From Burkholderiales bacterium (lineage in GTDB: Bacteria; Pseudomonadota; Gammaproteobacteria; Burkholderiales; Burkholderiaceae_C): a stretch of 64,000 nt of DNA. The stretch covers positions 1 through 64,000 of the forward strand of contig JANYEE010000149.1 in the NCBI GenBank assembly GCA_025363275.1, in the 5' to 3' direction. This document shows positions 44,077 through 51,557 of the stretch, piece by piece. Within the stretch, counting starts at the first letter, position 1. Each line of letters begins with the position of its first letter. The position numbers and the translations under genes are program-made. A model generated the notes under the pieces. It was not told the origin of the DNA and searched no databases. It saw only the letters and a program-made list of their open reading frames with translations.

Positions 44077-45654
44077 CTAAAACAGCCGCATCCGCATAAC
44101 GAATTGCATGGCGATTTGCATCACCACCATCCCCAAAGCAAAACCTACTACGCCGTAGACCAGACTTTGTAGCAGGCGGTTGGTGCGCTGCTGCTCCACC
44201 AGCAAGGCCCGCAATTCGGCAGAATTGTCATTGCCATTGCGACGCAAATAGGCACTTAACAATTGGGGCAGTTCGGGTACCAGCTTGGCGAACTGAGGAG
44301 CTTGGTCGCGCAGTTGGTCCAGCAGCTTTTGCGGACCCATCTGATTCACCATCCAGCGCTCGAGGAATGGTTTGGCCGTGGCCCACAAATCGAGGTCCGG
44401 GTCCAACTCTCGCCCCAGACCCTCAATATTAAGCAGGGTTTTTTGCAGCAACACGAGCTGCGGCTGGATCTCGACCTGAAACCGACGGGAGGTTTGAAAC
44501 AGCCGCATTAACACCAGGCCCAGCGAGATTTCCCTAAGTGGGCGGTCAAAATAAGGCTCACACACCGCACGAATGGCGGCCTCAAGCTCGTCAACCCGCG
44601 TGCCCGCAGGTACCCATCCCGATTCGATGTGCAACTGAGCCACGCGCTTGTAATCTCGCCGGAAGAAAGCTATGAAGTTTTGCGCTAAATACTCCTTATC
44701 GTTCTCGGTGAGCGTGCCCACGATGCCAAAGTCCAATGAGATGTAGCGACCAAAAGTTTTAGGGTCTAGGCTGACCTGGATATTGCCGGGGTGCATATCG
44801 GCGTGGAAAAATCCATCCCGAAATACCTGGGTAAAAAACAGCGTCACGCCATCGCGCGCCAGCTTGGGGATATCGACGCCTGCGGTACGCAGCCGGTCTA
44901 CCTGACTGATGGGTACGCCGTGCATGCGCTCCATCACGATGACGTCGGTGGTGCAGTAGTCCCACAGCATCTCGGGGATCAGCACTAGATCCAGACCTTC
45001 CATATTGCGGCGCAACTGGGCCGCACTGGAGGCCTCACGAATCAAATCGAGTTCGTCGTGCAAGTACTTATCGAATTCAGCCACCACTTCGCGGGGACGC
45101 AGGCGCTTGCCGTCTTCTGACATCCCCTCCACCCAGCCCGCCATCATGCGCATCAGGCTCAGGTCTTTGTCTATTGCGCCCAGCATACCCGGGCGCAAAA
45201 CCTTGACGGCCACCTCACGGCGCTGCCCGTTACGATCCACCAGCGTGGCAAAGTGCACCTGTGCAATAGAGGCACTGGCCACAGGCTGCTGATCGAATGA
45301 TTCAAAAATAGAATCCAGCGGCCTGCCAAACGCGCGCTCAACAATCGCTACGGCAACCTTCGAATCAAACGGTGGAACTTGGTCTTGCAGCTTGGCTAAT
45401 TCATCGGCAACATCCAGCGGAAGCAGGTCGCGGCGGGTCGAGAGCACTTGACCAAACTTGACGAAAATCGGGCCCAAACGCTCCAATGCCTGCCGCAGGC
45501 GCTGGCCACGTGGCGCTTGCAAGCTGCGGCCAATGGTGAGTACGCGTATCAGTTGCCGTAGCCAAGGCTTCTGAAAGCTGGTCAGAACCAGCTCGTCCAA
45601 ACCGTAGCGAAAGATGACCCAAGCAATAAATGCCCCGCGCGACAACCGCCTCAT
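44077..45654 (-). CDS. ubiB: Ubiquinone biosynthesis regulatory ATPase/kinase-like protein UbiB
   Basis: 525 residues. Atypical ADCK/ABC1-family protein needed for ubiquinone synthesis. [14 protein letters not shown] is the KxGQ motif, AVKVLRPG contains the Ala-rich loop and Lys, [11 protein letters not shown] is the catalytic-loop equivalent and [11 protein letters not shown] holds the DFG motif. Two hydrophobic C-terminal segments (about 485-520) anchor it in the membrane. Its ATG overlaps the ubiJ TGA by 4 bases. With ubiJ and ubiE it forms the usual ubiquinone block. Confidence 0.95.
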   Translation of the reverse strand: MRRLSRGAFIAWVIFRYGLDELVLTSFQKPWLRQLIRVLTIGRSLQAPRGQRLRQALERLGPIFVKFGQVLSTRRDLLPLDVADELAKLQDQVPPFDSKVAVAIVERAFGRPLDSIFESFDQQPVASASIAQVHFATLVDRNGQRREVAVKVLRPGMLGAIDKDLSLMRMMAGWVEGMSEDGKRLRPREVVAEFDKYLHDELDLIREASSAAQLRRNMEGLDLVLIPEMLWDYCTTDVIVMERMHGVPISQVDRLRTAGVDIPKLARDGVTLFFTQVFRDGFFHADMHPGNIQVSLDPKTFGRYISLDFGIVGTLTENDKEYLAQNFIAFFRRDYKRVAQLHIESGWVPAGTRVDELEAAIRAVCEPYFDRPLREISLGLVLMRLFQTSRRFQVEIQPQLVLLQKTLLNIEGLGRELDPDLDLWATAKPFLERWMVNQMGPQKLLDQLRDQAPQFAKLVPELPQLLSAYLRRNGNDNSAELRALLVEQQRTNRLLQSLVYGVVGFALGMVVMQIAMQFVMRMRLF

Positions 45655-46208
45655 GCCTGAGGCTCCGGTGGGGTACTGGCGGGAGTTGGCCGGACAAACT
45701 GCTGCAGTGCCTGTGCCAGGCCACGGGCCGCTTGTACCAGGCCATGCGCGGGCGCATCGCCCATCACGCGGGACAGATCTTCCTCAATATCCCAACGCAC
45801 ATGATCAATCAACCAGTTCACTTCGGCCGCCAATTGAACATCGCCCTCAATGCGGACATTAGGCTTCTCACCCTGCATGACCGCTTGGGCAATCGTGAGT
45901 GGCGACGTGTCGGTGACCACCAAGGTGAGATCAGCCGCAGCATGACCGTCTGCCATATCGAGCAGACCGGCCGGGGTCATAGTGATTTTGAAGGTCCACT
46001 GCTGCCATTGGACCAGCACCACACGGCCTTTTTGCCGCGCTAGGCGCTCCATGGCCTGCGGCTCTTGCATTAGCACGTGGTTGAGCACCAACACGATGCG
46101 GCGGTGTGACTCCTCTACGATCCACTGGGGTGGAGTCACGGGGAGTTGAAAGCTCTGGAAAAAACCTTCCAGCAAAGAAAAAGGAGACTGTGTTGCCATA
46201 GTCCCCAT
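45651..46208 (-). CDS. ubiJ: Ubiquinone biosynthesis accessory factor UbiJ (SCP2 domain)
   Basis: 185 residues with an N-terminal SCP2 sterol-carrier-like domain ([57 protein letters not shown]) and a helical C-terminus. UbiJ binds ubiquinone intermediates and acts in the Ubi protein complex with UbiK. ATG at 46208 or, three codons later, 46199. It lies between the Tim44-like gene and ubiB, with a 4-base overlap to the latter. Confidence 0.92.
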   Translation of the reverse strand: MGTMATQSPFSLLEGFFQSFQLPVTPPQWIVEESHRRIVLVLNHVLMQEPQAMERLARQKGRVVLVQWQQWTFKITMTPAGLLDMADGHAAADLTLVVTDTSPLTIAQAVMQGEKPNVRIEGDVQLAAEVNWLIDHVRWDIEEDLSRVMGDAPAHGLVQAARGLAQALQQFVRPTPASTPPEPQA

Positions 46209-46256
46209 TATCAGCCAGACCCCTCACGCTTCGTGCGAGTCCAGGCAGGCATGCGC

Positions 46257-47228
46257 CTATTGCAGGGCCTGCACTCCCGCTACCAACCAGCCATTGCCGC
46301 CGGTCTTAGGTTTCGTCATGTTCCAGACTTCACGGAATGGGTTGGGGCCGACGGAGGCATCCTCACGGATCATTCCGGAAAACTCCACGCTTGCCATGTA
46401 CTCTGTAGGGGTTTCTTCGATCCCCAGTAAGTGGGCATCCACCATCACCACATCGGTCATGTTCAAGGTGCCACCGGTGTGGGTTTCGCGCTCGGCCAGT
46501 TGCGACTGAATCTCCAGCAGCATGGTGTCCGTCATCATGGCCCGCAGAGCAGGAATATCGGAGCGATCCCAGGCGGCTTGCAAGGTCACGAAATTGGCTT
46601 TAGCGGCTTTCAGGAAACCCTCGGTATCAAAACCGTCGGGCACACCCCAGCTCTGGCTGCCCATTAAAGCAGATCCGATGATGGAGCCCGAGGACTGCTT
46701 GGATGCTTCAAAGGCCATACTGTTGCGCTCCCACGGGCGGGCAGAGGCGTCGTTACCAACGTTCTCGGGCCGGTAGGGTTTTGTGTCTGAAACCGGCACA
46801 CTTCCTGCACCCTGAAATGCGAAAGGCGCGTTCGCCGCTTGGGCAGTCGAGTTCCTGCTACGCATAAACCACTTGAAAGCCATCAACGCCGCCAAGGCGA
46901 TCAGTCCATACATCAATATTTGGCCAAAGCCCTCACCCATTCCCAAGGAACTTACTAACCAGGCTAATCCCAAACCGGCCGCCAAGCCCCCTAACATGGC
47001 GCCCCAAGGTCGCTTGGGCGCTACCACCGGGGCAGCCAGGGCCGGTTTGGCTGCTGCGGCATTGTTGGTTGCCGCTGCGGTGCCCGGCGCTGCGGGTGTT
47101 GCGTCGCGTTGTGCCACGTTGGTCGACTGCTTACCAACGGACTTACCGCCGCCCATACGCTTGGCAGCCTGGGCGTCCAGGCTCGACAGGCCCAACATCG
47201 CAACCAAAACTAAAGACCAGATTTTCAT
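46257..47228 (-). CDS. Tim44-like domain membrane protein
   Basis: 323 residues from ATG 47228 (GGAG before it); the frame is open further upstream but overlaps ubiE. A signal peptide (residues 1-20, ending DAQA) is followed by a Gly/Ala-rich segment, two hydrophobic helices (about 75-130) and a C-terminal Tim44/Mba1-like domain (FLKAAKANFVTLQAAWDRSDIPALRAMMTDTML). Such proteins are common in betaproteobacteria; their role is unknown, and their link to mitochondrial import is only structural. Sandwiched between ubiE and ubiJ, so it may help membrane organisation of ubiquinone synthesis; that is conjecture. Confidence 0.85.
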   Translation of the reverse strand: MKIWSLVLVAMLGLSSLDAQAAKRMGGGKSVGKQSTNVAQRDATPAAPGTAAATNNAAAAKPALAAPVVAPKRPWGAMLGGLAAGLGLAWLVSSLGMGEGFGQILMYGLIALAALMAFKWFMRSRNSTAQAANAPFAFQGAGSVPVSDTKPYRPENVGNDASARPWERNSMAFEASKQSSGSIIGSALMGSQSWGVPDGFDTEGFLKAAKANFVTLQAAWDRSDIPALRAMMTDTMLLEIQSQLAERETHTGGTLNMTDVVMVDAHLLGIEETPTEYMASVEFSGMIREDASVGPNPFREVWNMTKPKTGGNGWLVAGVQALQ

Positions 47229-47280
47229 ATTCGCTCCAATGGAATTCTCGAATGAAGGCTGCCCGGCTACAGAGCAAGCC

Positions 47281-48012
47281 TCAGCATTTGATTCCAACAT
47301 GCAATGCCACCACGCCTCCAGAGAGGTTGTGATAGTCCACATGGCCGAATCCACCTTTGTGCATCATGGTTTTCAATTCGGCTTGGCTTGGGTGCATGCG
47401 AATGGACTCAGCTAAATATTGGTAGCTGGCATCGTCGCCCGCGACGATCTTACCCAACTGGGGCAAGACTTTGAAGGAATACCAGTCGTACAACTTGGTC
47501 AACGGAGGTGCCACTTTGGAGAATTCCAACACTAGCAATTTTCCACCTGGCTTGAGCACCCGGTTCATTTCGGCCAAGGCAATGTCTTTGTGCGTCATGT
47601 TGCGCAAGCCAAACGCCACGCTCACCAAGTCAAAATAATTATCGGCAAACGGCAGTTTCTCGGCATCGCACACCAGAGTTGGCAATACAACACCCGCATC
47701 CAGCAGACGATTACGACCGGTGCCCAACATAGCTTCGTTGATATCGGTGTGCACGACAAGCCCGGATTTACCTACTTTTTTGGAAAATGCCATCGCCAAG
47801 TCACCTGTTCCGCCGGCAATGTCCAGCGTGCGGTCGCCTTCTTTCAAGTTGGCAACCGTTACGGTGTAGGCCTTCCAGGCGCGGTGCAGACCGAGCGACA
47901 TTAGGTCGTTCATCAAATCGTATTTGGGCGCGACGGAGTCAAAGACTCCACGAACGCGACCCGCCTTTTCGGTCTCATCGACCGAGCTGAATCCAAAATG
48001 GGTAGTGGACAT
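47281..48012 (-). CDS. ubiE: Bifunctional demethylmenaquinone/2-methoxy-6-polyprenyl-1,4-benzoquinol methyltransferase
   Basis: 243 residues. SAM-dependent C-methyltransferase of ubiquinone (and menaquinone) synthesis. [25 protein letters not shown] near the N-terminus and [14 protein letters not shown] (SAM motif I) and [17 protein letters not shown] are diagnostic. It follows DUF971 after an 89-base gap that holds a repeat copy. Next on the strand are the Tim44-like gene, ubiJ and ubiB. Confidence 0.96.
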   Translation of the reverse strand: MSTTHFGFSSVDETEKAGRVRGVFDSVAPKYDLMNDLMSLGLHRAWKAYTVTVANLKEGDRTLDIAGGTGDLAMAFSKKVGKSGLVVHTDINEAMLGTGRNRLLDAGVVLPTLVCDAEKLPFADNYFDLVSVAFGLRNMTHKDIALAEMNRVLKPGGKLLVLEFSKVAPPLTKLYDWYSFKVLPQLGKIVAGDDASYQYLAESIRMHPSQAELKTMMHKGGFGHVDYHNLSGGVVALHVGIKC

Positions 48013-48033
48013 TAAAATACCATTAAAACGGGC

Positions 48034-48078
48034 TGAGGCCCAATAAGAATAAGCGTGGCTAGCTATTATTTTTATAGC
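48034..48078 (+). repeat. 45-base palindrome-ended element, copy 7 (DUF971-ubiE gap)
   Basis: TGAGGCCC, 20 bases with AGC at positions 11-13, then the palindrome GCTATTATTTTTATAGC. The stretch TGGCTAGCTATTATTT is nearly identical to the copy before scpA. It fills half of the gap upstream of ubiE. Confidence 0.8.
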
Positions 48079-48101
48079 ACACTAAATTAAATCAAATCAG
48101 C

Positions 48102-48515
48102 TCAGTGACTTGCGCAGCTATGGCCGCCTTTGGCTGGCATGGGAGCGTCCCGATCAACACCTGCGGCGAGCAAACGCTTTTGGTAGTCATCCCACAAAAC
48201 GCCTTCCTGTGATCCCAGAAAGTAAAGGTAGTCCCAGGAAAAAATACCGGTATCGTGACCGTCCGAGAAGCGGGGCTGTACCGCGTAATTACCAACGGGG
48301 TCGAGTGCTTCTAAATCCACTTCGCGCTTTCCCGTTTGCAACACCTCCTGACCCGGACCATGGCCTTGCACTTCAGCGGACGGTGAATAAATACGCATCA
48401 ACTCAAACGGAATTGAAAAATTCGCTCCGTCCGCAAACGTCACTTCCAACATCCGTGACTGTCCGTGCACCGTCAAGTCTGTGGGAGCCGGAGCACCCGC
48501 CTTCAATCCTGCCAT
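48102..48515 (-). CDS. DUF971 domain-containing protein
   Basis: 137 residues. The DUF971 (gamma-butyrobetaine hydroxylase-like N-terminal) fold is shown by LEVTFADGANFSIPFELMRIYSPSAEV and PRFSDGHDTGIFSWDYLYFLG. Related domains bind zinc or iron and occur beside ApbC or ubiE in proteobacteria. C-terminus contains GGHSCASH. Immediately downstream of the two-partner secretion transporter gene, 31 bases after its stop with a T8 run between, so the adhesin locus ends here. Confidence 0.88.
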   Translation of the reverse strand: MAGLKAGAPAPTDLTVHGQSRMLEVTFADGANFSIPFELMRIYSPSAEVQGHGPGQEVLQTGKREVDLEALDPVGNYAVQPRFSDGHDTGIFSWDYLYFLGSQEGVLWDDYQKRLLAAGVDRDAPMPAKGGHSCASH

Positions 48516-48546
48516 TTAAACAACTTTCTCAACAAAAAAAATACGG

Positions 48547-50178
48547 CTAGAACCGCGCTGAAACGGTAACGTGCAATTTTTGATCACCCGCCTGCGGCAG
48601 GGCCGAATTGACAACCGCGGGCAGACTGCTTCCGGTGACTATGCGGCCATAGTCCGCCGTCAGACTGTAATTCGGCGCGGCATAACGCAAACCCAATCCC
48701 ACACTGGACAGTCCATCATTGGCCGGTTTGGAATTTCCGCTTGATACGTTATTACTAAGCCACCCAGCGTCCACAAAACCCACCAAACGCAGTCCCGACA
48801 TCAACTCAGGGGTTGTCAATTCGGTGGAAAATAACGCACCGCTATCGCCTGACATGGGCCGCTCGGTGGTACCGCGCACCGACGAGGCCCCACCAAGGCC
48901 GAACTGTTCGCCCGAAATCAGCGCGTCTGGGCTATATTGAAACTGACCGCGCAGACTCCACAGCCAACTTCCGAAAATACCGGTCGCGTAGTTCGCAGCC
49001 CCCCGCAATGCACGCCAGCGGACGGTTGTCACCCGAGGGTCCTCAGACTGGTAGGACTGTAGGTCGTTACCTCCCGCTGATGGAACGTTCAAGGCGAGGC
49101 TAGCGTTATAGCCCCACACAGAGGCATCAGACTCCACCCTAGCTGCGTAACCCAGACTCAAGGGCAGCGTTTTGCGTACACGCTGGCCTGGTAAAGACAC
49201 ACCGTTGATTTCGGTGACATCAAACTGCTTGTCATCCAGCCCTAATTCCATCGTACCTCGGTAGCCACCGTCAGGCGGGAGGTATTGGCTGTAGCTTAGC
49301 CCCGCAGTGCGACCGGCACCAGTACTCTTAAACGATCCGAAGTCGCCCGCCAGATCGGAACGGGTGTAACTCAGCCCAAACACGCCACCCAAGCGGTACA
49401 ACGGCGCGCGGTAATTCAATCCCAACTGGCGTACTGCATTAGGGTGCTCTAATGAAGTGGTGTAAGCGGCAGTCAGTTGGTGGTCCAAGTCCCACAGGTT
49501 GGAATGTCCGCCCGATACCGTAAAACGGTCCTGGCCTGTTGCCGATGACCCAGCATTGCTCAAACTGAGTCCAAAATTCCAGGGCTGGGCTTCCTTAACC
49601 ACAATGCGAGCATCAATTTTGTCAGCTTCCTCAGACTCCTTGAGCGCGATCTGAATCCGTTTGCCCTGGCTTTCATTGGCAATCGTAGTTTGCACGGATA
49701 GCGTTTTGAAGTTGGGGGCCCGCCCTTCAGCCAGTTCAGGGACGCTGGCGCGAATGTTGGCTTCCGATAGGCGTGCGTTCCCATCAACAGTCACTTTTCC
49801 GATTACGAATTTCACAATGTTGAGCGTCACGGATTGACCAACCTCTTGGGGAGGCAACGCGACGCGGTGAAGGGCGAAACCCTTTTCTTTGAGTGCTGCT
49901 TCCAGGGCAGCTGTCGCTTTTTGTAACGTTTCTAGCGTCGCGTCGGTGCGCAAATAGGGCGCAAGAATACGAGACACCTCTCCCTCGGCAAGCGGGTTGT
50001 CACCCGTAATGTCAAAGCCCTTGATCACAAAGCTAGGGTTGGCTTTGACAGTTAGAGGTGTCTGCTGTGCACTGGAAAAACCTGAATAGACAAGTGCTGC
50101 GCATACACACAGGGTAGCCCTCCAAGGACGCGATGCCAGGCGACTGCGAACGGATAGAAGTGCATTTTGGAGCTGCAT
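48547..50178 (-). CDS. Two-partner secretion outer-membrane transporter (ShlB/FhaC/HecB family)
   Basis: 543 residues from ATG 50178; a GTG at 50190 would overlap the FecR stop. Signal peptide (about residues 1-35), a POTRA_2 domain (FVIKGFDITGDNPLAEGEVSRIL) and a ShlB POTRA (ITVDGNARLSEANIRASVPELAEG-like), then a 16-strand barrel ending in VTVSARF with a terminal Phe. The conserved loop-6 motif is SSVRGTTERPMSGDSG; the usual residue after VRG is aromatic (VRGY/F), here Thr. It should secrete the adhesin encoded two genes upstream. Order TpsA-FecR-TpsB is unusual in having a FecR gene between. Confidence 0.92.
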   Translation of the reverse strand: MQLQNALLSVRSRLASRPWRATLCVCAALVYSGFSSAQQTPLTVKANPSFVIKGFDITGDNPLAEGEVSRILAPYLRTDATLETLQKATAALEAALKEKGFALHRVALPPQEVGQSVTLNIVKFVIGKVTVDGNARLSEANIRASVPELAEGRAPNFKTLSVQTTIANESQGKRIQIALKESEEADKIDARIVVKEAQPWNFGLSLSNAGSSATGQDRFTVSGGHSNLWDLDHQLTAAYTTSLEHPNAVRQLGLNYRAPLYRLGGVFGLSYTRSDLAGDFGSFKSTGAGRTAGLSYSQYLPPDGGYRGTMELGLDDKQFDVTEINGVSLPGQRVRKTLPLSLGYAARVESDASVWGYNASLALNVPSAGGNDLQSYQSEDPRVTTVRWRALRGAANYATGIFGSWLWSLRGQFQYSPDALISGEQFGLGGASSVRGTTERPMSGDSGALFSTELTTPELMSGLRLVGFVDAGWLSNNVSSGNSKPANDGLSSVGLGLRYAAPNYSLTADYGRIVTGSSLPAVVNSALPQAGDQKLHVTVSARF

Positions 50179-50180
50179 AG

Positions 50181-51557
50181 TTACCTGCACTGGTTGAGCG
50201 GTTTGACACCTGCTTCGCCCAGAACGCTGGCGAGCAAAGGATTTTTGCTATCAGGCATCGGGGTACGGTCAAACTCCAAGAACAAAGGCATGAGTTGCGG
50301 ACGCACCGTTTTCCCGTCTGCTGCGGCAAAGCCGGTTTCCCCACGTCCTAAATGCAAGGTCTGGGTGGGTGTTGTGACTTCGATATGGCCATCACGCACA
50401 AACACAAATAGCCCTTCTTGCGTGTCGTCCAGCGTACTCGCGGAAAAGAGCTGTTTGGTATCAACGGGAACTCCATCGGGGCGCTCCAGATTATTGAGCG
50501 TAGGGTTAGAAAATGGGCGTACTTCCGTTTTACTCACGTACAGACCTTGCCCAGCGTCGAGCACTCGCGCATCCGTCTGCCCGTTCTGCGTCACTTCAAT
50601 GCTTCCCAACCAAGTATAGAAGTTGCAAGCATCCACTTTGGCATCAGCGCCACAATCCAGGTCCAGTCCAGTGCCACGAATACCGACTGTCGCCGTGCTG
50701 GTTGTGAATCGCACATTGCGGTTGTTTGATTTTCCAATCAACCCCGTGAGTGCGCGCAGAGAGCCGCTGAGCAAAGACACCAAAAAGCGCCCTTCTTTTG
50801 GGTTCTGATCATCAAACACGAAACTATCCACCCGGAATCGTGTCGCAGCCCCTAGGGTCATCCGGCTGTCGTCGCGAAACGCAATCACAGCCTTAGCGCC
50901 AGCTTTAGTCTCCAGCGTTTCCCCAGGATAGACACTTCCTCCCGCTACCAACATGCGCCGCGCGCCTGATCCATCCTGCACACTCAATTCCCCTTGCGCC
51001 GTCACCACCTTGGCACTGGCCTGCACAACATTCGGTCGGGGACTCTCAGGCACCTTAGCCGACTCTGCGCGGCATTCTGTGGTGCAAAGTCGGGCGTCAA
51101 AATCTGTGCCACGAATGCCTATAGTTGCGGTGTTTGTAATCACACGCGCAGAATTGGCAGATCCTTTGGAAATCAAGCCTGTGATAGCGCGAAAGCCGCC
51201 TTGGAGCAGCTGCATCACCATACTGTTGTCCGGCGCAGACTCCTTGAAACGGTATTGCTGAATCACAATATCAGAGTTCGGACGCACTGTCATACGGGTG
51301 CCGTCCTGCAACTTGATGACTGCCGAGGCTCCTTCTGAAGTGGTCAAGCGGTCGCCTTCTTTGAGTGGCAGACCTTTACCCAATGTTCTGGGCATCTGCC
51401 CGTTCGATTGGGCAAAACCCACACCTCGGGCAAAGTCGACTTCACCGACCGCTTGAGCCCAACTCATGGTGTGACTGAACAACACGCTTGCTGCAATAGC
51501 GAGTATCGGCGCCAAACTGCGTTGAACCATCGATTTCTCTAGGATCATGGACGGCAT
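50181..51557 (-). CDS. Exported protein with tandem FecR domains
   Basis: 458 residues from ATG 51557, which has GAGG seven bases upstream; ATGs at 51548 and 51530 are alternatives. Signal peptide (MVQRSLAPILAIAASVLFSHTMSWAQA region). Two FecR repeats (about residues 40-160 and 200-320) are clearly duplicated: ASAVIKLQDGTRMTV/AKAVIAFRDDSRMTL, QGGFRAITGLISK/SGSLRALTGLIGK and TATIGIRGTDFDARLC/TATVGIRGTGLDLDC. Each repeat ends with two Cys, possible disulfides. There is no sigma-factor gene or transmembrane anti-sigma layout, so it is not a FecR regulator; it is likely periplasmic or surface-bound. Its start overlaps the adhesin stop by 13 bases and its stop touches the TpsB gene, implying a role in adhesin secretion or anchoring. 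Confidence 0.9.
   Translation of the reverse strand: MPSMILEKSMVQRSLAPILAIAASVLFSHTMSWAQAVGEVDFARGVGFAQSNGQMPRTLGKGLPLKEGDRLTTSEGASAVIKLQDGTRMTVRPNSDIVIQQYRFKESAPDNSMVMQLLQGGFRAITGLISKGSANSARVITNTATIGIRGTDFDARLCTTECRAESAKVPESPRPNVVQASAKVVTAQGELSVQDGSGARRMLVAGGSVYPGETLETKAGAKAVIAFRDDSRMTLGAATRFRVDSFVFDDQNPKEGRFLVSLLSGSLRALTGLIGKSNNRNVRFTTSTATVGIRGTGLDLDCGADAKVDACNFYTWLGSIEVTQNGQTDARVLDAGQGLYVSKTEVRPFSNPTLNNLERPDGVPVDTKQLFSASTLDDTQEGLFVFVRDGHIEVTTPTQTLHLGRGETGFAAADGKTVRPQLMPLFLEFDRTPMPDSKNPLLASVLGEAGVKPLNQCR

Noticed and set aside
50181-51557. FecR gene as anti-sigma regulator of an iron-uptake system
   Set aside because: No sigma factor or TonB receptor is nearby, a signal peptide is present and there are two FecR repeats; context is two-partner secretion.
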